Shown here: in pieces, positions 8,482 to 17,199 of the stretch
Numbering within the stretch: position 1 is the first letter of the stretch
Layout of the letters: each line of letters begins with the position of its first letter
DNA from: UBA668 sp963720695
Lineage (GTDB): Bacteria; Actinomycetota; Acidimicrobiia; Acidimicrobiales; Ilumatobacteraceae
Length of the DNA: 64,000 bases
NCBI GenBank assembly: GCA_963720695.1
Contig: CAVRGG010000001.1
Location: 434,001-498,000, forward strand
Reading direction: 5' to 3'
Program-made: the position numbers and the translations under genes
The notes under the pieces: model-generated
Told to the model about the DNA's origin: nothing
The model's input: the letters and a program-made list of their open reading frames with translations, nothing else
Databases searched by the model: none

Positions 8482-9239
8482 ATGGACTTGGAACTTGTCG
8501 GCTGTCGAGCGGTCGTCGTGGGCGGTACGCGAGGAATCGGCCGAGCGATCGTCGAACGCCTCGTCGCCGAGGGATGCGCGGTCGCGTAAGTGCGCCCGCA
8601 ACGACGAGCAGGTCGGCTTCGACCGTGACCGAACTGAACGTCGCCGGCACGCTCGTCGTCGGCAGCGCGGTCGACGCATCCGATCACGACGAGCGCGGAG
8701 GTTCGTGGACGAGTCCGCCGAACAGTTGGCGGGGCTGGACGTGTTCGTCATGAACGCGTCCGGAGCCTTCGGCGGTGGCAACGACGAAGGCTCGTGGCGG
8801 CGCGGGGTCGAAGTCGACATCCTCGGCACGGTCGCCGGCTGCGAGGCCGCGATCCCGCACCTCAACCGCCTCGGGGCCGGAGCCATCGTCGCCGGCGGTA
8901 CCGTCTCGGCGATCGAAGCGCGGCCCCGACGCGCCTACAACAGCGCAAGGCCGCCGTCATCGCCGAACGTCAAGTCGATTGCTCGCGAGCTCGCACCGGC
9001 GATCCGGGCGAACGACGTGTCCCCCGGCCAGATCGACTTCGAAGGCGGCGTCTGGGACCTCGTCAAACAACACGCACGATCGCTACCGAGAGGCACTCAA
9101 CCGCAACCCGATGCGACGCATGGGCACACCCGACCGAAGTCGCCGACGCCGTCGCCTTCCTCGCCAGCCCGCGAGCGGCTTCATCAGCGGCACGAACCTC
9201 CTCGTCGACGGCGCCCGCACCCAGAACGTCCAGTACTGA
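8482..9239 (+). pseudogene. SDR-family oxidoreductase (several frameshifts)
   Basis: A roughly 250-residue classical short-chain dehydrogenase in pieces: MDLELVGCRAVVVGGTRGIG with the Gly-rich cofactor loop, LDVFVMNASGAFGG (equivalent of the NNAG strand), VAGGTVSAIEA, the catalytic RAYNSAKAAV (Tyr-x3-Lys), a proline-rich lid region (SPGQIDFEGGVW), then MRRMGTPTEVADAVAFLASP and the C-terminal FISGTNLLVDGARTQNVQY. A stop appears after GCAVA and at least six indels follow. ATG 8482 is preceded by GGGAAGGAA. It is followed 33 nt later by a TetR gene, repeating the SDR-plus-TetR arrangement seen at 879-2399. Confidence 0.6.
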
Positions 9240-9272
9240 GCCTCGATCGGCAAAGATGGCCAGCAGACCACC

Positions 9273-9906
9273 ATGGCGACCACGCTCACCAAACCACGCA
9301 TCCACGACGCCGCCCTCGAGATCATCGACCACCAGGGCCTCGACGGCCTCACCATGCGCGCACTCGCAGACAACCCGGCGTCACCGCCACCGCCCTCTAC
9401 TACCACTCACCGGCCGCGACCAGCTCCTCACCGCACTCATAGAACGACAAACCGCCAAGCTCGTTACCCGCTCCCGCACCGATTGCGACGTGGGAGACAC
9501 GCATCCGCGCCCTGCTCGTCGACACCGTCGACGAGCTGACCCGACACCCCAACCTGGCCGTGTGGATCATCACCACCCAGGCCCGGCAGCCGGCCGTTCT
9601 CCAACCCACGACACAACCTCGGCATCTCCTCGGCACCGGACGCCCCAACAGACGCCGTGCAGGCGAAGGGGATCCTGCTCCGCTACGTCATCGGTCATCT
9701 CGTGCTCGCCAACGCGCCCGAAGGACCCACGTGGAAACAGACACCTCGACGCTACGAATATCTGCGATCGATCGGCGCCAAACACCCCGACACGGATCGC
9801 ACCACGCTGTTCCATCACGGTCTCGACGCCATCCTCGCGGCTTGCGGTCAGGAGGTGGAGTGCGGACCCAAAGGATCTCGCAAAAACGAAGCAGTCCGAA
9901 CCCTGA
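9273..9906 (+). pseudogene. TetR-family transcriptional regulator (several frameshifts)
   Basis: It starts MATTLTKPRIHDAALEIIDH, continues QGLDGLTMRALAD and, in another frame, GVTATALYYHFTGRDQLLTA, which is the TetR recognition helix with a Tyr-Tyr-His-Phe motif. The helical C-terminal part (AVWIITTQARQPAVLQP, then GILLRYVIGHLVLANAPEGP) changes frame again. The end is uncertain; TGA 9904-9906 gives about 210 residues. It probably regulates the SDR gene immediately upstream. It ends 44 nt before the tmRNA 3' end. Confidence 0.5.
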
Positions 9907-9949
9907 TGGGGGATCGGACTGTCCGGGATGTCTCGCGACATCACAATCG

Positions 9950-10336
9950 TGGAGCTGGGGGGAATCGAACCCCCGTCCATCAGGTGCTGAACGCTCGTGC
10001 TACGACCATTCCCGACTCACCCTCTGACGCAGAGGGACCGGCGGGTCGGTTGGCCATCGGTCACCCGGTGGCCCACGAATCGTCTTTCCGAATCGTCATC
10101 GGTCTTTCCCGACGCCAGCCGTCTTTCCGGCTGTCATCCCCCGCTTCTGTTGCCGGGCTGCGGTGGATCGGCCCCGTGCGCCATTTCTGGTCACGATGTC
10201 TCTTCACTCACCTAAGAATTAGGCGGCGAGAGCGAACTGCTCGTTGGCAATTCTTGTTGTTGCCCCGTTTAGCGAGTCTGAGCAACTCGGGTCGCACGCT
10301 CGAACAGGAACTCTGACGTCGAAACCTGTCAGCCCC
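9950..10336 (-). ncRNA. ssrA: transfer-messenger RNA (tmRNA)
   Basis: Both halves of the tRNA-like domain are visible on the minus strand. The 5' end is GGGGCUGACAGGUUUCGACG (10336 downward) and the 3' end is GGGUUCGAUUCCCCCCAGCUCC-A, ending at 9950; the 7-bp acceptor stem GGGGCUG/CAGCUCC pairs with one G-U. The template CCA is not encoded (the genome continues CGA). The tag reading frame near 10252-10223 is GCC AAC GAG CAG TTC GCT CTC GCC GCC TAA, giving ANEQFALAA, with the LAA-type C-terminus recognised by ClpXP. It rescues stalled ribosomes together with SmpB, encoded 4 kb away. Confidence 0.95.
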
Positions 10337-10396
10337 TTGCGTGAGTGAGCGGGGTCAGGGTACCAGCAGCGTCGGTCCGGGCCGCCCGGACGCCGG

Positions 10397-10405
10397 TGTC
10401 ATACT
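10397..10405 (+). promoter_or_regulatory. TGTCATACT motif, copy 1 (possible -10 region)
   Basis: The nonamer TGTCATACT lies 24 nt before the ATG of the FAD oxidoreductase, and an identical copy lies at 11697-11705, 29 nt before the next gene. CATACT could serve as an extended -10 element in both cases. No matching -35 was found. Confidence 0.4.
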
Positions 10406-10429
10406 TCCGGGGACGACCGGGGGGTTGAG

Positions 10430-11663
10430 ATGACGGACGAACAGTTCGATGTGGTCATCGTCGGTGGGGGACTGGCCGGCTCGGCCGCAGCTTCGGTCCT
10501 CGCTCGCGCCGGTCTCGAGGTGCTCGTGCTCGAGCGCGAGACCGTGTTCCGCGATCGCGTCCGCGGTGAATGGCTGGCTCCGTGGGGCATCCTCGAGCTG
10601 GAGGCGCTCGGTCTGCGCGGCGTGGCCGACTCGGTGGAGAAGGCGAACCTCATCACCCGCCACGTCGGCTACGACGAATGCACGACACCCGACGAGGCCG
10701 AACAGGTGGTGCTCGACATCGCCGCGATGATCCCCGGTGGCGGGTGCATGGCCATCGGCCACCCACAGTTCCAGGAGACACTTCTCGCCCACGCCGGACG
10801 ACAGGGTGCGACAGTCCGCCGCGGTGTGGGGTCGGTGCAGGTGGTGAGTGGGGCGGCACCGGCCGTGTCCTACGAGCTCGGCGGCGAGACGCGAACGGCG
10901 CGCTGCAGGCTCGTGGTCGCCGCCGACGGGTCGCGAGTCCTCCACGCGCAAGGCGCTCGGCGTCGAACTCGACGGCACCCCGGCGCAGGTCATCATGGCC
11001 GGCTTGTTGGTCGACGACGTCGTCGACTGGCCGTCCGACCAGCAGACCGTCGGCGTGGAGGGCGACTTCAACTTCCTGATCTTTCCCCAGGCGGAGGGCC
11101 GCGTCCGCGTGTACGGGGCTTGGGATGCCAACGACACCCATCGTTTCTCCGGTCCGGATCGGGAGCGAAGGTTCCTGGAGTCCTTCCGGATGTCGGCGCT
11201 TCCGGTGCCGGGCGCGATCGCCGACGGCACGCCGGCGGGACCGCTGGCCGGCTACCCCATGACCGACACCTGGACCGACGACGTGGCCCACGACGGAGTG
11301 GTGCTCATCGGCGACGCGGCGGGATGGAGCGATCCGATCATCGGGCAGGGGATGTCGGTCGCCTTCCGCGACGTCCACATGATCGCCGACGTGATGACGT
11401 CCGACTCCGACTGGTCCGCCGATGCGTTCACGCCGTACCGCGAGGAGCGCAAGGAGCGCATGCGGCGGCTGCGCTTCGCCAGCAACGGCAGCTACGTCGT
11501 CAACGGGTTCGGGCCCGAGGCGATCGAGCGGCGCCGTCGCCTCCGTGCCCTGTTCGCCCAGAACCCGCTGGCCTCGCCCGTCGCCACCGCGTTCTTGGGT
11601 GCGTGGGTCCTGCCCGAGGAGGCCTACTCGCAGGAAGCATGGGAGGCGCTGGCCTCGGTGTAG
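10430..11663 (+). CDS. FAD-dependent oxidoreductase, PHBH/geranylgeranyl-reductase-like (one frameshift)
   Basis: About 410 residues. The N-terminal FAD-binding fold has VVIVGGGLAGSAAA (residues 8-21), followed by ERETVFRDRVRGEW (the Arg element of the second FAD motif). The family GD motif is GVVLIGDAAGWSDPIIGQGM. One indel near 10935 separates VVAADGS from SSTRKALGVELDG. The protein should be a flavoprotein monooxygenase or a reductase acting on a hydrophobic substrate; no reductase partner or substrate clue is present. ATG 10430 follows a GGGGGTTGAG ribosome site. The next gene, 70 nt downstream, shares its upstream TGTCATACT motif. Confidence 0.75.
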
Positions 11664-11696
11664 CGGCTGTTGCCGTCCTCTACGGCCGCCAACCTA

Positions 11697-11705
11697 TGTC
11701 ATACT
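11697..11705 (+). promoter_or_regulatory. TGTCATACT motif, copy 2 (possible -10 region)
   Basis: Identical to the nonamer at 10397-10405 and placed 29 nt before the ATG at 11735, which also has a GAGGGGA ribosome site. The shared element suggests common regulation of the oxidoreductase and the ferredoxin-like protein genes. Confidence 0.4.
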
Positions 11706-11734
11706 GACTGCCAATTCTTTGCGAGGGGACAGCG

Positions 11735-12580
11735 ATGGCGAACCAGGGGCAACAGGTCCGGTACGGGCAGATCAACCGCGACTACGCGATGAAGCTGGCG
11801 ACCACGGCGCCCGAGGACGACGGGCCGATCTGGATGGTCAACCTGATGAGCTATCGCGAGAAGGCGGACTACGCCGATGGCCGCGAGAGCGACATCAGCG
11901 GACGCGAGGCCGACGACCGCTACACGCCACTCGGCCCGCTCAAGGCGATCGGAGCCGAGCCGGTGTTCATGGCCGACGTCGAGCACCAGTTCCTCCAGGA
12001 CACACCACGCTGGGATCGGGTCGGCATCGTCAAGTACCCGACGCGGCGCGCGTTCATCGAGATGCAGTCCCGTCCCGACTTCCAGGAGCTGCACCATCAC
12101 AAGGAGGCGGGCATGGCCACCACCATCGTCGCCGGGTGCCTCCCGATGCCGGTGCCGGAACTGCCCGCCGACGCGCCCGGATGGGAGGCAGTGCCGCACC
12201 CGACGACCGACGACGACGGCTACGTCGTGGTCATCCACGTCATCAAGTTCAAGGACGCGGAGAGCAAGCAGGAGATGGCCACGTACAGCGATCACGCCGG
12301 CAAGATCGCAGTGCCCAACGGCGTCCGCATCGCCGGCTGGACCGAGGTCGAGGGCACGATCCTCGGCGACGGTCGGGAGTGGGACCAGATCCGGTTCAAC
12401 GTCTTCCCGAGCAAGGCCGCATTCATGGCCGTCGTCTTCGACCCCGACCGACTCGAGGCGCAGAAGGCCCACCGCGAGACGGCGATCGCCGACACCTACA
12501 CCCTCGTCACCCGGCCGATCATCGACCGGCTCTACGAGTCGATGACGGGTGAGCCTGCGCCCTACCCTTCCCGTTCATGA
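11735..12580 (+). CDS. DUF1330-like tandem dimeric alpha/beta-barrel protein
   Basis: 281 residues in two similar halves. Residues about 30-145 (PIWMVNLMSYREKADYADG, then VGIVKYPTRRAFIEMQSRPD) and about 165-265 (YVVVIHVIKFKDAESKQEM, then IRFNVFPSKAAFMAVVFDPD) each show the ferredoxin-like beta-alpha-beta pattern of DUF1330/EthD proteins. No catalytic residues are assignable. It overlaps the following EthD gene by four bases (ATGA), so the two proteins, of related fold, are made together. In other operons such proteins accompany flavin oxidoreductases, fitting the gene upstream; their role is not established. Confidence 0.6.
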   Translation: MANQGQQVRYGQINRDYAMKLATTAPEDDGPIWMVNLMSYREKADYADGRESDISGREADDRYTPLGPLKAIGAEPVFMADVEHQFLQDTPRWDRVGIVKYPTRRAFIEMQSRPDFQELHHHKEAGMATTIVAGCLPMPVPELPADAPGWEAVPHPTTDDDGYVVVIHVIKFKDAESKQEMATYSDHAGKIAVPNGVRIAGWTEVEGTILGDGREWDQIRFNVFPSKAAFMAVVFDPDRLEAQKAHRETAIADTYTLVTRPIIDRLYESMTGEPAPYPSRS

Positions 12581-12864
12581 TCAAGCTCACCGTGTCCTAC
12601 CCGAATGGCGAAGGCACCACCTTCGACCACGACTACTACGCGACCAGCCACGTGCCGCTGTGCAACACCACCTTCAGCCCGGTGAAGACCGAGATCGAGA
12701 AGGGACTCGACGGCCCGAACGCTGCCAGCGTCGCGTTCTACTTCGAGAGCATGGACGCCATGCAGGCCGCGTTCGGGAACCCGAAGATGGGCGACGTGAT
12801 GGCCGACGTGGCCAACTACACCAACATCGCTCCGGTGATGCAGGTGTCCGAGATCGTCGGCTGA
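12577..12864 (+). CDS. EthD-family protein
   Basis: 95 residues forming a single alpha/beta-barrel domain: MIKLTVSYPNGEGTTFDHDY followed by YATSHVPLC, the conserved Tyr-x3-His-x-Pro element of the EthD family, and SVAFYFESMDAMQAAFGNP. The family is named for a protein needed for ether degradation, but the biochemical activity of most members is unknown. Translationally coupled to the DUF1330-like gene. Confidence 0.75.
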   Translation: MIKLTVSYPNGEGTTFDHDYYATSHVPLCNTTFSPVKTEIEKGLDGPNAASVAFYFESMDAMQAAFGNPKMGDVMADVANYTNIAPVMQVSEIVG

Positions 12865-12877
12865 ACGCTGCCGACTG

Positions 12878-13465
12878 ATGGCGCGGTTCACTCGCGCCGA
12901 ACTCGAAGCGTTCCACGGCGCGCCCGTCGACGACCTCGTCGACGAGCGCGTCCGGATCCTCTTCGTCGGGATCAACCCCGGCCTGTGGACCGCGGCCGTC
13001 AACGCCCACTTCGCCCGGCGCGGCAACCGCTTCTGGCCGGCGCTGCACCGAGCGGGCATCACGCCGACGCTGGTGGACGCGAGCGACGGCATGTCGCCGA
13101 CGGATCGAGCCATGGTGCTCGATCTCGGCATCGGCATCACCAACGTCGTGCCGACCGCGAGCGCCCGGGCCGACGAGCTCACCATCGCAGAGCTGCGTGC
13201 CGGGGGAGTGGCACTCGAGGCGAAGGTCCGCCAACTCGGGCCGCGGGTCGTCGCCGTGCTCGGGCTCACCGCGTATCGGCAGGCGTTCTCCCGTCCGAAG
13301 GCCACTGCCGGCAAGCAGGACGAGTCGCTCGGCGGAGCCCAGCTGTGGGTGCTCCCGAACCCGAGCGGGCTCAACGCCCACGACACCGTCGACACGTTGG
13401 CTGCGGCCTACGGCGAGGCGTGGCGCGCGGCTACCGCCCCGGCGCGTCGCGCAGGCGGACGCTGA
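12878..13465 (+). CDS. mug: mismatch-specific uracil/thymine DNA glycosylase, Mug/TDG family
   Basis: 195 residues, the family's usual length. Motif 1 is LFVGINPGLW (residues 28-37; Asn33 is the position of the water-activating Asn). Motif 2 is LPNPSGLNAH (about 158-167), which contacts the mispaired strand. It removes uracil and ethenocytosine from G:U-type mismatches to start base-excision repair. It begins 13 nt after the EthD gene with no clear ribosome site, and its 3' end overlaps the convergent DDAH-like gene by 35 nt. Confidence 0.9.
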   Translation: MARFTRAELEAFHGAPVDDLVDERVRILFVGINPGLWTAAVNAHFARRGNRFWPALHRAGITPTLVDASDGMSPTDRAMVLDLGIGITNVVPTASARADELTIAELRAGGVALEAKVRQLGPRVVAVLGLTAYRQAFSRPKATAGKQDESLGGAQLWVLPNPSGLNAHDTVDTLAAAYGEAWRAATAPARRAGGR

Positions 13466-14207
13466 GACACGTGACGCAGCCTTCGAGCTTGATGAACTCG
13501 CTGATGTCGACCGTGACCAGCCGGTAGCCACGTGCCCGCAGGAGCGCCGCACTCCGCGGGCAGTCGCTGCTGATGAGCAGCGTCGTGTCGTCGAGGACGA
13601 CGACGTGCGCCCCGGATTCCTCGGGCATCGCCAGGAAGCTCGGGAACAGCGACGGGTCGTCCACTGCCGGCGGCCATCCGATGATCGTGCCGTCGGGCAG
13701 TGCGGTCACGGCCGACTTGAGGTGGAGCACCTTCGTGACCGGAATCGTCACCACCGTCGCCCCCGCCGGCTCGAGTGCCGCGGCGAGTTGCGCGATGCCC
13801 TCGCGATTGGTGCGACCGCCGAGGCCGACGTACACGGTGGAACCGACCTTCAGGACATCACCGCCGTCGAGCGTGCCCGGCGCCTCGATGACAGTGGTGC
13901 GCAAGCCCAGGGCGCGCACGGCCGCGGCGGCCGCGGTGATCTCGGGCTTGCGCTCGTCGGCGCCGGGGCGGGCGATGACCGCCTGATCGCCGAACACCAC
14001 CATCGTGTCCTCCACGAACGCGCTGTCCGGGCAGTCCGGCGCAGGGTCGACGTCGACCGTGGTCCACCCTTCGCCGCGCAGCGCGTCGACGTAGCCGTGC
14101 CACTGCCGAACCGCGAGATCGACGTCGACGGGGATTCGTTCGAGGTGGGTGAGGAGACCCTCGGCGAGACGCGGGCTCGGCGAGCGCACGAGCGCCAGGC
14201 GGCTCAA
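13431..14207 (-). CDS. dimethylarginine dimethylaminohydrolase (DDAH)/arginine deiminase family
   Basis: 258 residues, the DDAH length. The guanidino-modifying fold is seen in SRLALVRSPSPRLAEGLLTH, DSAFVEDTMVVFGD (Glu/Asp substrate clamp), GTLDGGDVLKVG, KVLHLKSAV (catalytic His) and KLEGCVTCLSVRLR (catalytic Cys at about 247). Expected reaction: methylated arginine to citrulline plus methylamines, though other guanidino substrates are possible. The start is TTG 14205-14207, chosen because it overlaps the smpB stop (TTGA) and retains the family N-terminus. Confidence 0.85.
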   Translation of the reverse strand: MSRLALVRSPSPRLAEGLLTHLERIPVDVDLAVRQWHGYVDALRGEGWTTVDVDPAPDCPDSAFVEDTMVVFGDQAVIARPGADERKPEITAAAAAVRALGLRTTVIEAPGTLDGGDVLKVGSTVYVGLGGRTNREGIAQLAAALEPAGATVVTIPVTKVLHLKSAVTALPDGTIIGWPPAVDDPSLFPSFLAMPEESGAHVVVLDDTTLLISSDCPRSAALLRARGYRLVTVDISEFIKLEGCVTCLSVRLRDAPGR

Positions 14208-14705
14208 TGGTCCATGCCCTTGCGGGCCCGCCCGACGGCTCGGGCCATCTCCAGCTTCGAGTCACGCTCGGCCATCGCCTGGCGCTTGTCCTCCTTGCGC
14301 CGGCCACGGGCGAGGGCCAGCTCCACCTTCACCCGGCCGTCCTTGAAGTACAACGACAGGGGGATGAGCGCGAGGTGCTCGGTGGCGATCTGGTGGTCGA
14401 GCTTGGTGATCTCACGGGAGTGGAGCAACAGCTTGCGGGCACGGTTGGGGTCATGGGCGCCGATGCCGTGAGCGAACTGGTACGGCGGCACGTGCATGCC
14501 GTCGAGCCACACCTGCCCGCGGATCACCCGCGCGAACGCGTCGGCGATCTGGGCGTGACCCTCGCGCAGCGCCTTGACCTCGCTGCCCGACAGGACGATG
14601 CCCGCTTCGAGCGTGTCGAGGATCGCGTACTCGTGGCGCAGCGCGACGGTTGCTCGCGATGAGCTTCCTGCCGTCGCTGTTGCCTTTGTCGCGGTTCGGG
14701 GCCAT
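14204..14705 (-). CDS. smpB: SsrA-binding protein SmpB (one frameshift)
   Basis: About 167 residues. MAPNRDKGNSDGRKLIASNR is in the frame of ATG 14703-14705; the rest (VALRHEYAILDTLEAGIVLS, GSEVKALREGHAQIADAFAR, HDPNRARKLLLHSREI) is in another, so one base is missing or extra near 14650 (length is not a multiple of three). The Lys/Arg-rich tail RKEDKRQAMAERDSKLEMAR is the SmpB C-terminus that enters the ribosome A site. SmpB delivers tmRNA to stalled ribosomes. Because the gene is normally conserved and functional, the indel is more likely a sequence error than a mutation. Confidence 0.9.
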
Positions 14706-14740
14706 GGGAGTGCAAAGGGTAGCGGTACCCTTGCCGACCG

Positions 14741-15139
14741 ATGGAGCTGGTATTTCCCGCGCAGGCCTACGCCGAGATGATCGCCCACGCCTACGCCGGC
14801 TACCCGCTCGAGGCGTGCGGACTGCTGGTGGGGAGCGGCTCCAAGGTCCACCGATTCGTGCCCTGCACCAACGAGGCCGCGTCGGCCCGGGTCTACACGA
14901 TCCCGCCTCGCGAGCTCCTGAGAGCGGAGCGTCAGGCCGACGACGACGGGCTGGCGGTCATCGGGGTGTTCCACAGCCACACCCACAGCGAGCCCTATCC
15001 CAGCCCCACCGACGTCGCCCAGGCGCCGGACCCGGAGTGGCACTACGTGATCGTCAGCCTCAAGCGCGACGCCCCCGAAGCACGCTCCTATCGGATCGTC
15101 GACGGCACCATTCGCGACACGCCCATCGGCATCCTCTGA
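14741..15139 (+). CDS. JAMM/MPN+ metalloprotease, Mec-like
   Basis: 132 residues. The JAMM zinc site is complete: Glu24 (YPLEACGLL), His78-Ser-His80 and Asp91 (HSHTHSEPYPSPTD). The family includes mycobacterial Mec, which releases cysteine from the sulfur carrier CysO, and here too the gene directly precedes cysM. However, no cysO is present between them: only 87 nt separate the two genes. A TACCCT hexamer (14726-14731) lies 9 nt before the ATG, so transcription is probably leaderless. It is divergent from smpB, 35 nt away. Confidence 0.85.
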   Translation: MELVFPAQAYAEMIAHAYAGYPLEACGLLVGSGSKVHRFVPCTNEAASARVYTIPPRELLRAERQADDDGLAVIGVFHSHTHSEPYPSPTDVAQAPDPEWHYVIVSLKRDAPEARSYRIVDGTIRDTPIGIL

Positions 15140-15226
15140 TCCGCCGAGTAGAATCTCGACCGAACTGATCGGAATACTCGCCCAGGGTGACGGGTTGCGA
15201 CGGTCCCGGTCCAGGAGGTGTGTCAC

Positions 15227-16171
15227 GTGGTCAACCAGAGCGTTCTCGATCTCATCGGCAACACCCCGATGGTCGACGTCAGCCGCCTCTCGCCGAACCC
15301 CGACGTGCGCATCGTCGCCAAGCTGGAGAGCCAGAACCCGTTCGGGTCGGTGAAGGATCGCATCGCCAAGCAGATGATCGAGCAGGCGGAGAAGGACGGG
15401 ATCCTCCAGCCCGGGCAGACGCTCATCGAGCCGTCGTCGGGCAACACCGGCATCGCTCTCGCCGCCATCGCGCAGATGAAGGGCCATCCGATCAAGATCC
15501 TGATGCCCACCAGCGTGTCGATCGAGCGCCGCCAGATGCTCGAGGTGTTCGGTGCCGAGCTCATCCTCACCCCGGGCGAGGAGGGCAGCAACGGCGCCGT
15601 CAAGCGAGCCCAGGCGCTGGCCGCCGAGCACCCCGAGTGGTGCTTCCTCTACCAGTACGGCAACGACAACAACCCGCTGGCGCACTACGAGGGCACCGGC
15701 CCGGAGATCTGGCGGGACTGCCCGGAGATCACCCACTTCGTCGCCGGTCTCGGCACCAGTGGCACGCTCATGGGCACGGGTCGGTTCCTGAAGGAACAGA
15801 ATCCCGACATCAAGGTGATCGCCATCGAGCCCCCGCTGGGCGAGAAGGTCGAAGGCCTGCGCAACCTCGACGAGGGTTACATCCCGCCGCTGTTCGATCG
15901 CTGGTACGGGTTCGACCTGCTCGACCGCAAGCGCGTCGTGCGGCCCCGGGAGAGCCTGGAGTGGACCCGTGCCCTCGTGCGCGAAGGGATCTTCGCCGGC
16001 ATCTCCTCGGGCGCGGCGTTGGCCGGCGCGGTCAAGGTCGCGTCCGAGATCGAGAGCGGCACCATCGTGTTCATCGTCTGCGACGGTGGCTGGAAGTACC
16101 TCAGCACCGGTGCCTACACCGACGACCTCGACGCCGCCGAGGCCAAGGCCGAGTCGATCATCTACTTCTGA
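15227..16171 (+). CDS. cysM: O-phosphoserine/O-acetylserine sulfhydrylase, cysteine synthase CysM type
   Basis: 314 residues. The PLP lysine is Lys43 in NPFGSVKDR. Ser/Asn phosphate-binding loops are EPSSGNTGIAL and GLGTSGTLMGTGRF. The C-terminal GWKYLSTGAYTDDLDAAEA closely matches mycobacterial CysM, which uses O-phosphoserine and the CysO thiocarboxylate. Start choice: GTG 15227 lies 8 nt after a strong AGGAGG (15213-15218); the GTG at 15218 overlaps that ribosome site and is unlikely. It lies between a Mec-like protease and murI, as in mycobacteria. Donor specificity is inferred only. Confidence 0.9.
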   Translation: MVNQSVLDLIGNTPMVDVSRLSPNPDVRIVAKLESQNPFGSVKDRIAKQMIEQAEKDGILQPGQTLIEPSSGNTGIALAAIAQMKGHPIKILMPTSVSIERRQMLEVFGAELILTPGEEGSNGAVKRAQALAAEHPEWCFLYQYGNDNNPLAHYEGTGPEIWRDCPEITHFVAGLGTSGTLMGTGRFLKEQNPDIKVIAIEPPLGEKVEGLRNLDEGYIPPLFDRWYGFDLLDRKRVVRPRESLEWTRALVREGIFAGISSGAALAGAVKVASEIESGTIVFIVCDGGWKYLSTGAYTDDLDAAEAKAESIIYF

Positions 16172-16212
16172 GTGCCCTCTGCCGGGCCTGAGCCGAGTCG
16201 AATCCACGCCGT

Positions 16213-16257
16213 TCTGGTCCGGATCGTTCCCGGTGTCCGGGAACGATCCGGACCAGA
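16213..16257. terminator. perfect 21-bp hairpin, bidirectional terminator between convergent genes
   Basis: Two perfect 21-nt arms (TCTGGTCCGGATCGTTCCCGG and its complement) flank a 3-nt TGT loop. It sits between cysM and the EamA gene, which converge. There is no T-tract. The arms are unusually long and exact, so a dispersed palindromic repeat is an alternative. Confidence 0.6.
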
Positions 16258-16296
16258 CGCGTGGGTGGGGAGATCGCTGACCAGAAGCCGATCGCC

Positions 16297-17135
16297 TCAG
16301 TGGCCGAGCACGAGCACCAGCAGGCCGGTGAAGACGACGAGGGCCGCGGTGAGGCGCCGGCGGTGGTCGCCCTCGCCGAGGAGCTTCCACCCGGCCAGCG
16401 CGGCCAGGACCACGCTCGACTCACGCAGCGAGGTGACGTAGCCGACCGGGGCGTGCTGCACGGCCACGAGCACGAGCCCGTAGGTCACCAGCGACGCCAG
16501 CCCGGTCATCGCCGCCCGGCGGCCGTTGGTGCGCAGCATCGATCGCAGCGCGGGGAGGCGGCCGGTGACGAGGGTGAACGTGCCGTTCGTCAACGCCGTG
16601 GCGACGGTCGTCACGAAGATGTAGGCGACGCTCGCGGTGACGCGGGCGCCCTTGGCGTCGATCAGCGTGTACGTCCCGATCGTGCACGCCACGGCCAGGG
16701 CCCTCGCCAGGTTGGGGCCGGTCGCCCCATAGGCGAGGAGCATCAGCCCGGCGACGACGATCGCGATCCCGAGCATCTCCAACCCGGACAGGTGGTCGCC
16801 GAGGAAGACGACGCCACCGATCGCGGCTCAGCGCGGCGCCACCGCCGCGGGCCACCGGGTAGCTCACGGAGAAGTCGCCGTGCTGGTACCGCGCGGGCGA
16901 GCAGCCACACGTACGGCAGGTGCACGCACCCGCTGGCGAACCCCCACACGTACCCCTGCCACGGCAGCCCCCACAGCAGCTGGTACCCGATCATGCACGG
17001 CAGCGCGATCAGGCCGGACATCAGGAACTGGGCGGACAGCACCGTGTAGCGGTCGCCGTCGGCGCGCTTGGCGACGAAGTTCCACCCGGCGTGCATGACG
17101 GCGGCGGTGAGCGCGAGCAGGGTGGCGAGCAACAT
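16297..17135 (-). CDS. EamA/DMT-superfamily transporter (frameshifted)
   Basis: About 280 residues. Hydrophobic helices follow the drug/metabolite transporter pattern: MLLATLLALTAAVMHAGWNF with the early His-Ala-x-Trp-Asn signature, LMSGLIALPCMIGYQLLWG, then in other frames SYPVARGGGAAL (the conserved Pro-x-Ala-Arg region), IAIVVAGLMLLAYGA, and a second EamA domain ending SLRESSVVLAALAGWKLLGE. Indels at about 16890 and 16830 break the middle. Probable small-metabolite exporter; substrate unknown. In mycobacteria a rhomboid protease gene occupies this position between cysM and murI. Confidence 0.7.
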
Positions 17136-17199
17136 GGGCGGAAGACGCAGCGTAGGGGCTGGCGGTCCGGTGCCAGGGGCAACCGTTAGCCTGGTCGGG

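Noticed and set aside
1..9906. Second copy of the ssrA 3' end as an attachment site of an integrated island
   Set aside because: I looked for the T-arm/acceptor sequence of the tmRNA in the left segment and saw none; no integrase gene is in the window. The other end could lie outside it.
14204..16390. 728-codon minus-strand frame running through cysM, the JAMM gene and smpB
   Set aside because: Only the last ~150 codons are real (SmpB). The rest is antisense to cysM and the JAMM protease, joined because of the smpB frameshift.
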